Numbered from the stretch's first letter, positions 1 through 8,427 are shown. The stretch is 64,000 nt of DNA from Methylopila sp. Yamaguchi (GCF_002897035.1 NZ_BAUX01000010.1:124001-188000), one strand, 5' to 3'. The notes: generated by a model from the letters alone, not told the origin. Made by a program: numbers and translations.

Positions 1-246
1 AAACACAAGCTCGACGGTCATCAGCGTGGCCATGCTGGCGGGCGGCGACGGCAGGTCGGCCTGCTTGGCGTAGAGCACCGAGCCGGAAGTCACGTCATAG
101 AGATAGGCGATGGGCGCCGCTGTCTTGAAGTCCTTCGCGGCGGCGGACGCCGCCTCAGCCGCGCCGGCGGCGGCCACGGAGAGCGCGAGACCGGCGCAGA
201 CGCCCTTCAGCGGCGACGCAAGCCGGGCCAAGATTCGGATCAACAT
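1..246 (-). CDS. D-alanyl-D-alanine carboxypeptidase (PBP5/6 type), N-terminal part only
   Basis: This is the first 82 codons of a gene that runs off the left edge of the window. Residues 1 to about 33 form a signal peptide. They are followed by the start of a transpeptidase-fold domain resembling DacA-type carboxypeptidases, which trim the terminal D-Ala from peptidoglycan in the periplasm; the typical segment AYLYDVTSGSVLYAK is readable. The active-site region reads PPASMATLM, with Ser71 at the nucleophile position. The family motif is SxxK, but here the fourth position is Thr74 (codon ACG) instead of Lys. The family call is firm; activity is doubtful because of that substitution. The SxN and KTG motifs lie outside the window. 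Confidence 0.82.
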   Translation of the reverse strand, partial: MLIRILARLASPLKGVCAGLALSVAAAGAAEAASAAAKDFKTAAPIAYLYDVTSGSVLYAKQADLPSPPASMATLMTVELVF

Positions 247-349
247 CGTCACGCCCGTCGTTCGCGCTCGTCGAGCCTCACGATACGCCGGAGGCACAGG
301 GGGCACAATCGACCGATCCCCCGCGCGACGTTCACGTCACGCGACAGGG

Positions 350-1657
350 TTAGCGGAGATTGGAGTACGCGCTGGCGGCGCCGAGGCTCGGCTCCTGGCT
401 GCGGACGAAAGCCGGCGTGTCGCCAAAACCTTCGAAGCTCGCGGCGATCCGCGCGGCGACGGCCGGATTCTGCGCCGGCCGAAGCGTCGGAGCGGGTTCG
501 TCAGGCGTCTCGGTCCCGGGGAGCTGCGGGGCGACGGCGGCAAGCACCGGCTCCTCCGTCGGCTTCACCACACGCTTGGCCGTCGTCTTCGGCGCCGACG
601 CGTGCGCGGCAGGAGCCGGCGCCGCCGCGGTCGCCGCCAGCCGGGCCTCCGCCGTGCTCGCGGGCGCCTTGGCGTCGAGCGGCTTCACCTCCGCCAGCTT
701 GGCCTTCGGCTCCGCCGCGACGCGCGGCGCGGCCGCGATCCGCGGTTCGGTGTTCGGCGTTCCGGCCAAGCCCTCAGGCGCCGCCTGCCGGGCGACGACG
801 GTCGGCTTCGCCGCCGGGATCGGAACCAGGGCGGCCGCCTGCGCCGGCGCGTAGGCCGTCGTCAGATTGGTCTCGACCTTCGAAGCGGGAGCCTCGGCGC
901 TCGCCACAACCGTCAGATCGGCGGAAGGCGCGGCGCGGCCCAGTAGCTCGGCGTCGGACACCGGCTTCAGGCTCGCAAGCTGCACGCCCTCGGGCGCGGC
1001 GGGGCGGCCGAATTCCTTGTAGGTCGCGAGCAACTGCCGATCGTCGGTGCCCGCCAGAGGGGCGAGCCCGACATAGTCGATCTTGACCGCCCCCACGCCC
1101 GCGCGGCGGAAGCCGAGCACGTCGGCTGTCCGCTGCGAGACGTCGATCAGTCGCCCTTTGTGGAACGGTCCGCGGTCGTTGACGCGCACGACGACCGATC
1201 GCCCGTTGGTGACGTTCGTCACGCGGACGTAGGAGGGCAGCGGCAGCGACGGATGCGCGGCGCTGAGCGAGGCCGAATCGAAGACCTCGCCGTTGGCCGT
1301 GCGGCGGCCATGGAACCGGGCGCCATAGAAGGACGCCAAGCCGACGCCGACCGGACCGGGCTTGCGCGCCGCCGGCGAGTAAACCTTCCCGGCGACCTGG
1401 TACGTCTTGCCGACGCTGTAGACCCCGCCGCCTTTCGGCACGGGCTTGCCGGCGGCGACGACCTGCGGGCTGACCGCGACGCCAAGCGCCGGGTCGACCG
1501 TCGGCGCCACGGCTGCGGTCTTGGTCGGCTGGGTCTGCGCCGAACAGGCGGCGAGCGCGGCGCAGGCGGCGATAACGGCGACCTGGGGAATGCGGAAGGC
1601 GAATGGAACGACCGATCGACGGTTCTGCGCTCGGGTGACCGTCGCTGCGTCGTTCAT
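350..1657 (-). CDS. rlpA: RlpA-family septal ring lytic transglycosylase lipoprotein
   Basis: The product has 435 residues. Its N-terminus has a hydrophobic stretch ending in a lipobox (LAAC, Cys38), so it is probably lipidated. A double-psi beta-barrel domain spans roughly residues 110-200, with the family signatures GLASFYGARFHGRRTANGE and VRVNDRGPF. RlpA proteins cleave denuded glycan strands at the septum or bind there. The C-terminal half is long, rich in Ala and Pro and of low complexity; I could not recognise a SPOR domain in it. The start chosen is the ATG just ahead of the lipoprotein signal; a reading frame upstream continues but has no lipoprotein-like context. It lies upstream of and codirectional with the carboxypeptidase, fitting a cell-wall neighbourhood. 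Confidence 0.85.
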   Translation of the reverse strand: MNDAATVTRAQNRRSVVPFAFRIPQVAVIAACAALAACSAQTQPTKTAAVAPTVDPALGVAVSPQVVAAGKPVPKGGGVYSVGKTYQVAGKVYSPAARKPGPVGVGLASFYGARFHGRRTANGEVFDSASLSAAHPSLPLPSYVRVTNVTNGRSVVVRVNDRGPFHKGRLIDVSQRTADVLGFRRAGVGAVKIDYVGLAPLAGTDDRQLLATYKEFGRPAAPEGVQLASLKPVSDAELLGRAAPSADLTVVASAEAPASKVETNLTTAYAPAQAAALVPIPAAKPTVVARQAAPEGLAGTPNTEPRIAAAPRVAAEPKAKLAEVKPLDAKAPASTAEARLAATAAAPAPAAHASAPKTTAKRVVKPTEEPVLAAVAPQLPGTETPDEPAPTLRPAQNPAVAARIAASFEGFGDTPAFVRSQEPSLGAASAYSNLR

Positions 1658-1844
1658 GCCGTCCGTCCTCGCATGCGCCGGGGACGCAGACACGAAGGCG
1701 CATGAAGCGCTTCCCCATCCGTCAGCGCTGTCGCGCCGCCCGCCCCCGTTCGATGGCGCGCCAGAAGCGCGCCGGGATCACAGTTATGAACGAAGCTTCG
1801 TAAAAAAGGCAAGAGTGGGGCGTTTGCGCCACATTTCCTACCGA

Positions 1845-2228
1845 TCACTTCGCGATGCGGGCTGTTCCCTTCAGCCCGTCATCGCGCACCCAGGCGATCT
1901 TGTCGCCGCCCAAGCTCGCGACCGTGAAGCAAAACGCTTTGCCGTCGTACCAGGTGCGCCACTTCTGGCAGAGTTTCGCGCCGTCCACCCACCAGCGCCC
2001 GCTGTCTTTCGGCTGCATGAAGCGCCCGAGCCCGACGGCGTCGCCGGACCCGTCGACGACCCCATCCTTCCGGTAGTTCAAGGGAAACTCGCCGCCGAGC
2101 GGCGTCGCGAGATAGACCGTGCGTCCGGCGATGGCTTCGGACAGCGCGTCGCCGGCGAGGCTTTGCGCGAGAGAGCTGGAGCCGGCCAGAACAACGAAGA
2201 TACCAGAGACAATGGACGTGACGCGCAT
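1845..2228 (-). CDS. small secreted hypothetical protein
   Basis: The product has 127 residues with a clear signal peptide (about residues 1-21, ending ...SSLAQS). The mature part carries several Trp and two Cys (WWVDGAKLCQKW and KAFCFTV), which could form a disulfide in the periplasm. The pattern of a short beta-rich exported domain ending in an ARI motif resembles small alphaproteobacterial DUF proteins, but I do not recognise a named family with confidence. It stands alone between rlpA, on the same strand, and the tRNA-Ser gene on the other strand. Confidence 0.7.
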   Translation of the reverse strand: MRVTSIVSGIFVVLAGSSSLAQSLAGDALSEAIAGRTVYLATPLGGEFPLNYRKDGVVDGSGDAVGLGRFMQPKDSGRWWVDGAKLCQKWRTWYDGKAFCFTVASLGGDKIAWVRDDGLKGTARIAK

Positions 2229-2387
2229 CTCGAACTCCCGCGACGTGGCGCGTTAAGGCTTGTGACGGCGAGATACGCGGAGGGAGGGGTTTCGGTTGTC
2301 GCGGCGTTCGCCGCTGTTGCGACGCAGCGCGCTCTCCGCCATCATCGCGCCGCTTCGGCGCCCCGATCGGCGGCGTCTGGCGTCCGC

Positions 2388-2477
2388 GGAAGGGTGGCCG
2401 AGCGGTTTAAGGCAGCGGTCTTGAAAACCGCCGTGGGGGCGACTCCACCGTGGGTTCGAATCCCACCCCTTCCGCCA
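2388..2477 (+). tRNA. tRNA-Ser (anticodon UGA)
   Basis: The acceptor arm GGAAGGG pairs with CCCTTCC at 2467-2473, followed by G and an encoded CCA (2475-2477). The anticodon stem GCGGT/ACCGC encloses the loop CTTGAAA, giving anticodon TGA at 2422-2424. The long variable arm (GTGGGGGCGACTCCAC) is the class II arm expected for serine. The T loop GGTTCGAATCC is canonical. This tRNA reads UCA and related serine codons. Confidence 0.97.
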
Positions 2478-2589
2478 CTTGGTTCGCGGACGGCGCCCTG
2501 CGCTCCGACACGCTCGGCCTGCGCGCGTTGCCAGGTCCAGGCGCACGTGAGAAGAGACCGGGCGAACGTCTAACCGCCGATTGGTCTCC

Positions 2590-3420
2590 ATGCGCCCTCC
2601 CCGCCCGCCCCGCGACGCCGCCTCCACGCCGTGGGAGAAACGCGGTCCGCGGCCAGGCCCGCAGAAGTATGGCCCGCGGGATTTCCCCCGCGACCATGAC
2701 GGCCCCGTCACCCTCTACGGCTTCCATTCCGTGGTCGAGGCGCTGTCGAACCCGAAGCGCAAGATCATCAGGCTGATGGCGACGGAGAACGCCCTCGCCC
2801 GGCTGGCGGAGGCGAACGTGCCGACGCGGGTGGAGCCGGAAATCGTACGGCCCGGCGCCATAGACCGGCTGCTGACTCCGGATTCGGTGCATCAGGGGCT
2901 CTACCTCGAAGCCGAAGCGCTGCGCATTCCGACGCTCAAGACGATCCCGGCCGACGGCCTCGTGCTGGTGCTCGACCAGATCACCGACCCGCACAACGTC
3001 GGCGCGATCGTACGCACCGCCGCCGCCTTCGCTGTGGACGCGATCGTCACCACCGCACGCCACAGTCCGGAGGCGACCGGCGTGTTGGCGAAGAGCGCGA
3101 GCGGCGGACTGGAGCATGTGCCGCTGATCCTGATCCAGAACCTCGCCCGCGGCTTGGAGGACCTGGAAGCCCGCGGCTACCTCAGGATCGGCCTCGACTC
3201 GGAGGGTCCCGCGACCCTGGACGACACGCCGCTCGGCTCAGGCGGCGTGGCTCTGGTTCTTGGCGCGGAAGGCAAAGGGCTGCGGCAGCTGACCCGTCAG
3301 ACCTGCGACGTGCTCGCCCGGCTCGACATGCCGGGCGCCATCAAGAGCCTGAACGTGTCGAACGCGGCGGCGATTTCGCTGCATTGCGTGAGGCGGAGCA
3401 AACCCGCGCGGTCCGGCTGA
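2590..3420 (+). CDS. rlmB: 23S rRNA (guanosine-2'-O-)-methyltransferase RlmB (SpoU family)
   Basis: The product has 276 residues. A basic N-terminal extension precedes the substrate-binding domain (LYGFHSVVEAL, about residues 40-50), then a SPOUT knot domain. All three SpoU motifs are visible: ITDPHNVGAIVRTA, LVLGAEGKGL and IKSLNVSNAAAISL. The enzyme 2'-O-methylates a guanosine in the 23S rRNA peptidyl-transferase region (G2251 in E. coli). An upstream TTG at 2581 is in frame, but the ATG at 2590 is preferred. It lies 110 bases after the tRNA-Ser gene and may share its transcription. The extreme C-terminus is a few residues of basic tail. Confidence 0.93.
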   Translation: MRPPRPPRDAASTPWEKRGPRPGPQKYGPRDFPRDHDGPVTLYGFHSVVEALSNPKRKIIRLMATENALARLAEANVPTRVEPEIVRPGAIDRLLTPDSVHQGLYLEAEALRIPTLKTIPADGLVLVLDQITDPHNVGAIVRTAAAFAVDAIVTTARHSPEATGVLAKSASGGLEHVPLILIQNLARGLEDLEARGYLRIGLDSEGPATLDDTPLGSGGVALVLGAEGKGLRQLTRQTCDVLARLDMPGAIKSLNVSNAAAISLHCVRRSKPARSG

Positions 3421-3422
3421 AG

Positions 3423-3447
3423 GTCGGGACGTATCGTCCGACTCTCT
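3423..3447. terminator. Convergent hairpin terminator between rlmB and the next gene
   Basis: An inverted repeat, GTCGGGACG-TAT-CGTCCGAC with one bulged G, is followed by the pyrimidine tract TCTCTTCC. It sits in the 33-base gap between two genes that converge, so it may serve both strands. Seen directly; its function is inferred. Confidence 0.5.
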
Positions 3448-3453
3448 TCCGCC

Positions 3454-3861
3454 TCAGCGTGGCGGAAACTGGTTGATCCGCGTGCCGATGTCGCTCTGCA
3501 CGCGCGGCGTCGAGACGCTCGGCGCCGGTTGCGAACGATAACGGCGGGCGCGGCCAATCGCGTCGTAGGTCTCGGGACGCCCCGGCACGTTCAGGCGGCG
3601 TCCGTAGCCGTCGTAGCGCGGAGGCTCGTAGCGGGGCCGCCGAGCGGGCTGCGCCTGCATCTCGACGCGGGGCGCGGCCCTGCCGCGCCGCCACTCCCGA
3701 TCCGCCTTCGTCGCCGGCCGCGTGATAGTCCGCGGGTTCTGATCGTAAGGCTCGCCGATGATCGACTTGGGCCGCTCGACCGCGTCAACCGGCACGGCGC
3801 CCATCAGCGCGCCCGTCGATAACAAAAGCGTGCACAAAGCTTTTCTGAACGCGGCATTCAT
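3454..3861 (-). CDS. secreted basic hypothetical protein
   Basis: The product has 135 residues with a signal peptide covering about residues 1-27 (hydrophobic core LLLSTGALMGAV). The mature part is strongly basic and rich in Arg, Pro and Tyr (for example RRPRYEPPRYDGYGRRLNV), suggesting a disordered periplasmic protein that may bind acidic polymers. No catalytic motif is visible and I do not recognise the family. It converges on rlmB. Codon use is typical of the window. Confidence 0.65.
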   Translation of the reverse strand: MNAAFRKALCTLLLSTGALMGAVPVDAVERPKSIIGEPYDQNPRTITRPATKADREWRRGRAAPRVEMQAQPARRPRYEPPRYDGYGRRLNVPGRPETYDAIGRARRYRSQPAPSVSTPRVQSDIGTRINQFPPR

Positions 3862-4137
3862 CTTTTAGCCAATCGACGGGGGGTTTCGACGACTTGTACG
3901 TATGGCGTGGGCTTTTGTGCGCCACCCTGACAACGATTCCGTCCGGCGCACGGATCCCGATCCAATTGACGACGTCTGCGGAGGTCCCGGCGGCTTAGCT
4001 GGGCGAAACGGGGCGAAAGCAAAAAGAGCGCGAAGGCCGCAAGGGATCGAGCGGCCGGCAAAACACGTCAACGCAACGCCGTCCGCGGGCGGCGATCGCC
4101 TGCGCGCCGCGCGAGGCGGTGAACGAGGGGAACGCTC

Positions 4138-5847
4138 ATGTCCGTCGCAAGTGCGACCACCGCAATCGACGCCAAACGGCCGATGTCCAGGGAGGAGAAG
4201 AAGGTCATTCTGGCCTTCTCGCTTGGCACCATTTTCGAGTGGTACGATTTCTATCTCTACGGCACGCTCGCCGTGATCATCGGCAAGCAGTTCTTCTCAT
4301 CCTTTCCGCCTGCGACGCAGGCGATCTTCGCGCTCCTGGCGTTTGCGGCGGGCTTCCTCGTGCGTCCTTTCGGCGCCCTGGTGTTCGGACGGCTGGGCGA
4401 TCTCGTGGGGCGGAAGCACACGTTCCTCATCACGATCGTGATCATGGGCGCCTCGACGTTCCTCGTCGGCCTGCTCCCCGGCTATGACGCGATCGGCTGG
4501 GCCGCGCCGGTCATCCTCATCGCGCTCCGCATGCTCCAGGGCCTCGCCCTGGGCGGCGAGTACGGCGGCGCGGCGGTCTATGTCGCCGAGCACGCCCCGG
4601 TGGGGCGCCGCGGCTTTTACACTGCGTGGATCCAGACGACCGCCACTCTCGGCCTGCTGCTCTCGCTCGGGGTGATCGTCTCGCTGCGCCTCTGGATGGG
4701 CGAAGAGGCGTTCCAGACCAACTTCCCGCTGTTCTTCGGCCTCCAGGGCGGCTGGCGTCTGCCGTTCCTGGGCTCGATCTTCCTGCTCGCGATTTCGATC
4801 TACATCCGTCTGCAGATGAACGAATCCCCGGCCTTCCTGAAGATGAAGGAAGAGGGCACCCGCTCAAAGGCGCCGCTTTCGGAAGCGTTCGGCCAGTGGA
4901 AGAACGGAAAGATCGTCCTGATCGCGCTGTTCGGCCTTGTGGTCGGACAGGCCGTCGTCTGGTACACGGGCCAGTTCTACGCCCTGTTCTTCCTGCAGAA
5001 CATTCTGAAGATCGACCTCCTGACGGCGAACGTGCTGATCGCGTGGTCGCTCATCATCGGAACCGGCGGCTTCCTGTTCTTCGGCGCGCTGTCTGACAAG
5101 ATCGGCCGCAAGCCGATCATCCTGGGCGGCTGCCTGGTCGCGGCCATCACCTACTTCCCTCTGTTCGGCGCGCTCACCTCGATCGCCAACCCGAAGTACG
5201 AGCGGGCGCTTGAAAGCGTGAAGATAGAGGTCGTCGCCGATCCGGCGTCCTGCGGGAACCTGTTCGACCCGGTGGGCATCCGGAAGTTCACGGCGCCCTG
5301 CGACGTCGCCCGCCGCACGCTCTCGCAGCAGGCGCTGCGCTACACCAAGGTGGACGCCCCCGCCGGCTCGCCGCTGCGGGTGACGGTGAACGGGACCGAG
5401 GTTCCCTTCACCGACGCCGCGGCCTTCCCGAAGGCGGTCGGCGATGCGGCGGTCGCCGCCGGCTATCCGGCTGCGGCGGACCCGGAGAAGGTCAAGATCA
5501 CCGGCTTCTTCGCCGCGCTCGGCAACCTCCAGGCTCTCAAGATCATCGCGATCCTGACCGTGATGGTGCTTTACGTCACCGCGGTGTACGGGCCGATTGC
5601 GGCGGCGCTGGTCGAGTTCTTCCCGACTCGTATCCGCTACACGGCCATGTCGCTGCCCTACCACATCGGCAACGGCTGGTTCGGCGGTCTGCTTCCCGCG
5701 ACCTCGTTCGCGATCGTCGCGTCGACGGGCGACATCTACTCGGGCCTCTGGTACCCGATCGGCTTCGCGCTGCTCACGGTGGTGATCGGACTGATCTTCG
5801 TCCGCGAAACCAAGGACCGTGACCTCAACACCTACGAGCACGCCTGA
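4138..5847 (+). CDS. MFS transporter, metabolite:H+ symporter (ProP/KgtP-like) type
   Basis: The product has 569 residues with about twelve membrane segments. The first loop has the MFS signature FGRLGDLVGRKHTF, and the second half repeats it as LSDKIGRKPII. The N-terminus LGTIFEWYDFYLYGTLA is diagnostic of the metabolite:H+ symporter group, which takes up betaine, proline, dicarboxylates and similar solutes. The substrate cannot be told from sequence. Unusually, about 105 soluble residues (about 350-458) sit between membrane segments of the C-terminal half, with two Cys and a beta-rich look. A GAGGGG Shine-Dalgarno precedes the ATG. It is a single-gene unit closed by the terminator at 5877. 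Confidence 0.88.
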   Translation: MSVASATTAIDAKRPMSREEKKVILAFSLGTIFEWYDFYLYGTLAVIIGKQFFSSFPPATQAIFALLAFAAGFLVRPFGALVFGRLGDLVGRKHTFLITIVIMGASTFLVGLLPGYDAIGWAAPVILIALRMLQGLALGGEYGGAAVYVAEHAPVGRRGFYTAWIQTTATLGLLLSLGVIVSLRLWMGEEAFQTNFPLFFGLQGGWRLPFLGSIFLLAISIYIRLQMNESPAFLKMKEEGTRSKAPLSEAFGQWKNGKIVLIALFGLVVGQAVVWYTGQFYALFFLQNILKIDLLTANVLIAWSLIIGTGGFLFFGALSDKIGRKPIILGGCLVAAITYFPLFGALTSIANPKYERALESVKIEVVADPASCGNLFDPVGIRKFTAPCDVARRTLSQQALRYTKVDAPAGSPLRVTVNGTEVPFTDAAAFPKAVGDAAVAAGYPAAADPEKVKITGFFAALGNLQALKIIAILTVMVLYVTAVYGPIAAALVEFFPTRIRYTAMSLPYHIGNGWFGGLLPATSFAIVASTGDIYSGLWYPIGFALLTVVIGLIFVRETKDRDLNTYEHA

Positions 5848-5876
5848 TCGCTTCAGGCTGAGCGCCGCGACGATCG

Positions 5877-5906
5877 CCCCCGCGTCCGCAAGGATGCGGG
5901 GGTTTC
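5877..5906 (+). terminator. Rho-independent terminator of the MFS gene
   Basis: The stem CCCCCGCGTCC pairs with GGATGCGGGGG around a GCAA tetraloop, followed by TTT. It lies 29 bases after the MFS stop codon. The inner stem and loop closely resemble the hairpin at 45561-45592. Confidence 0.8.
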
Positions 5907-6013
5907 GCGTTCGGGGGGCGGCCGCGTCGCGGAGTCGCGACGGCAGGCGGTCGTGCTAAGACGGCGCGGTCGCTATGGTCCGCCCGCCCGTGTCCCTTGT
6001 TCGCCGAGCCTGC

Positions 6014-6925
6014 ATGATCGCCGAGAACGCCGTCGTCATCTTCACCGAGAAAGCCGACTGGCACAGCCACGGGCTCGCCGGCGCGATCGAGCGCGAAGGA
6101 TTGCGGCCGCTGATCCGGTCCATGACGGAGTGCGGCTTCGATCTCGTGACCGGACGGCCCGGCCTGATCATCCCGGGCCTCGAGGGGCGGCTGCCGGCCG
6201 CGATCTTCGTGCGGCTGATACCTGCGGGCACGACCGAGCAGATCACGGCGCGGCTGGGCTTTCTCCATGCCGCACGCGCCATGGGGGTCGCGGTCGTCAA
6301 CGACGCCCGCGCGATCGAGGTTTGCGTCGACAAGAGCATGACCACCGCCATGCTCGCGATGACTGGCCTGCCCACGCCGCGCACCATGACCGCTGAGCGC
6401 GCGGCCGACGCCGAACGCGCGCGAGCCGCGATCGGGGGCGACGTGGTGCTGAAGCCGCTGTTCGGCGCTCAGGGCAAGGGACTCATGCGCCTCAAGCCCG
6501 AGGAAAAGCTTCCCGCCCCCGAAGAGGTCGGCGGCCTCTACTACCTTCAGGAGTTCGTGCCGAGCCGCGGCTCGGCCGCAGCCGGCGGCGCGCACGACTG
6601 GCGGGTGTTCGTGCTTGGGGGTCGGGCGATCGGCGCCATGATTCGACGCTCGGACGGGTGGGTGACGAACATCTTCCAAGGCGCCCAGGGCGAGGCCGCG
6701 CCGATCGACGGCGAGGCGGCCGCGCTCGCCGTCCGCGCCGCGGCGGCGGTCGGCGCGGATTACGCCGGCGTCGACCTGATCGAGGCCGAGGACGGACGAT
6801 TCCTCATCCTTGAGGTGAACTCCATGCCCGCTTGGAAGGGACTGACGACCGCGACGGGGATCGACGTGGCGGCGGCGCTCGCGCGCGATCTCGCCAGCCG
6901 GCTGGCGCGCGCCGATGCCGCCTGA
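6014..6925 (+). CDS. RimK-family ATP-grasp ligase of the C1-cofactor cluster
   Basis: The product has 303 residues with the ATP-grasp fold: an N-terminal preATP-grasp part (VVIFTEKADWHSHGLAGAI), the nucleotide loop LKPLFGAQGKGLM, and the metal-binding end LILEVNSMPAWKG. RimK-type enzymes add glutamate or similar amino acids to a carboxylate using ATP. The following genes belong to tetrahydromethanopterin/methylofuran synthesis, so glutamylation of one of these cofactors is the likely job (inference). The ATG at 6014 opens directly on the fold; an upstream ATG at 5975 and a GTG at 5990 are possible starts. The stop overlaps the next gene by 11 bases, implying coupled translation. Confidence 0.8.
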   Translation: MIAENAVVIFTEKADWHSHGLAGAIEREGLRPLIRSMTECGFDLVTGRPGLIIPGLEGRLPAAIFVRLIPAGTTEQITARLGFLHAARAMGVAVVNDARAIEVCVDKSMTTAMLAMTGLPTPRTMTAERAADAERARAAIGGDVVLKPLFGAQGKGLMRLKPEEKLPAPEEVGGLYYLQEFVPSRGSAAAGGAHDWRVFVLGGRAIGAMIRRSDGWVTNIFQGAQGEAAPIDGEAAALAVRAAAAVGADYAGVDLIEAEDGRFLILEVNSMPAWKGLTTATGIDVAAALARDLASRLARADAA

Positions 6926-7748
6926 GGGCGGCCTGACGCTCTCGGAGGTCGCGGAGGAATTCCGGGCGGCGTGCCAGGCGGAGCTGAACGCCTTCAAGCC
7001 GGGCAACGTCCACGTCTTCCGGGCCGGCCACGGCATGACGGTCGCGACCTTCGAGCGCGCGGCCGAGGTCGCCGCGGTGCGCCTCGTCGCCGGCCGGACC
7101 GTCGGCGAACGAATCGAAAGCGCGGTCAAGGCGTCGCTCGGCGCCGTGGGCTGCAACGCGAACCTCGGCATTCTGCTGCTGGCGGCGCCGCTGGTCGAGG
7201 CCGCTTTCACGTCCGGCCCCGACGAGCCTCTACGAAGCGCTCTCGCCCGCGTGCTCGGCCGCCTGACCGTGGACGACGCAGCCGCCGCCTACCGCGCCAT
7301 CGCCGCCGCGAACCCCGGCGGCCTCGGCCGTGCGGACGAGCACGACGTGGCGGCCGCGCCGACGATCACGCTCCGCGAAGCCATGGCGGCGGCCGCCGAC
7401 CGCGACCGGATAGCCCTGCAGTACGTCACGGACTTCGAAGACGTTTTCGCCGCGGCGGCGGCCTACGACAGCCACAGCGAAACGCGCGAGACGGTGGAGG
7501 ATGTCTATCTCGGACTGCTCGGCTTGTTCCCTGACAGCCATGTCGCGCGCAAGTTCGGACCCGAGGTCGCCGAGCGCGTCCGCAAGGAGGCGTCCGCGTT
7601 CGCAACGCGCCTCGACGTGGAACTCGACCGCGACCGAGCGCTCGACGCCTTCGATCTGCACCTCAAGGCCCAGGGGATCAATCCCGGTACGACCGCAGAC
7701 CTTACGGTTGCGGCCGTATTCGCCGCGAAGCTGCAAGCCCGCGGATGA
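6915..7748 (+). CDS. CitG/MdcB-like (triphosphoribosyl-dephospho-CoA synthase family) protein of the C1-cofactor cluster
   Basis: The product has 277 residues, all-helical, with the family signatures NAFKPGNVHVFRAGHGM near residue 25 and GCNANLGILLLAAPL near residue 80. Family members such as CitG and MdcB make 2'-(5''-triphosphoribosyl)-3'-dephospho-CoA. No citrate or malonate lyase genes are nearby, and homologues of this type occur in the methylotroph H4MPT gene clusters, so it probably acts in C1-cofactor synthesis; its exact reaction is unassigned. The start overlaps the preceding ligase gene. The 3' end overlaps the tail of the opposing HisA-like gene by 47 bases. Confidence 0.78.
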   Translation: MPPEGGLTLSEVAEEFRAACQAELNAFKPGNVHVFRAGHGMTVATFERAAEVAAVRLVAGRTVGERIESAVKASLGAVGCNANLGILLLAAPLVEAAFTSGPDEPLRSALARVLGRLTVDDAAAAYRAIAAANPGGLGRADEHDVAAAPTITLREAMAAAADRDRIALQYVTDFEDVFAAAAAYDSHSETRETVEDVYLGLLGLFPDSHVARKFGPEVAERVRKEASAFATRLDVELDRDRALDAFDLHLKAQGINPGTTADLTVAAVFAAKLQARG

Positions 7749-8427
7749 GCGTCGCGCCGTCGAGCCGCCCGTCGTGCAGCGCGCTCGCGACCAGTACGCC
7801 CGCGACGCCGAGGCCGGTCAATGCGTCGAGGTCGCTCGGGTCGCGCACGCCGCCCGCCGCATAGACCCTCCGACCCTCGGCCCGCTCTAGCACGTCGGTC
7901 AGTCGCTCGATGTCCGGTCCTGCGCCGGCGCCGACACGCGCCAAGGTCATGACGATCACCCGATCGGGCCAGAGCTTGGGGCTCTCATGGATCTCGATCG
8001 GCCCCATGCGCCCGGACGCGTCGTGATCGAGCGAGAGCACGGATGGACCCGCGGCGAGAGCCCGCTTCAGAGCGAAGATGTCGGAGAAGGACTCGGAACC
8101 GATGACGCTGACGCCCGCCGCGCGCTCGCCCCGCCGCCGCAACGCCAGGACGTCGGTTTCGCCGCGGTCGACCCAGATCTCAAGATCCCGGAAGGCCGCG
8201 CGCAGGCCGTCGATGACGGCGTCGTGCGACCCGCGCCGCCGAATGGCGTCGAGGTCGGCGATGTAGAGGGTCCGAAACGGCGCGAGCCCTAAAAGCGCGG
8301 CGACGATCGCCAAGGGATCCGAGCCCGCGACCAGGCTCGACTGGATCGGACGGTAGGCGTCGCGCTCGCCGCGCCGGGCGTGCACCACCTGCCCGCCCAT
8401 CAGGTCCAGCACCGGGATGACCTCCAA
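7702..8427 (-). CDS. HisA-like TIM-barrel protein of the C1-cofactor cluster
   Basis: The product has 241 residues related to HisA, the phosphoribosyl-formimino isomerase of histidine synthesis. The N-terminal strand IPVLDLMGGQVVHA carries the Asp corresponding to the first catalytic Asp of HisA, and LSLDHD near the middle carries the second. The C-terminal phosphate loops (YAAGGVRD and GVAGVLVASAL) are recognisable. Its place among methanopterin/methylofuran genes, away from any his gene, argues for a cofactor role rather than histidine synthesis. No ATG fits: a TTG at 8427 preceded by GGAGG at good spacing is the best start; a GTG about 36 bases upstream is the alternative. It is transcribed divergently from the next ligase gene. 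Confidence 0.75.
   Translation of the reverse strand: MEVIPVLDLMGGQVVHARRGERDAYRPIQSSLVAGSDPLAIVAALLGLAPFRTLYIADLDAIRRRGSHDAVIDGLRAAFRDLEIWVDRGETDVLALRRRGERAAGVSVIGSESFSDIFALKRALAAGPSVLSLDHDASGRMGPIEIHESPKLWPDRVIVMTLARVGAGAGPDIERLTDVLERAEGRRVYAAGGVRDPSDLDALTGLGVAGVLVASALHDGRLDGATLIRGLAASRRIRPQP

Noticed and set aside
4864-5841. Open frame of about 325 codons on the minus strand
   Set aside because: Antisense to the MFS transporter, charged low-complexity sequence only.
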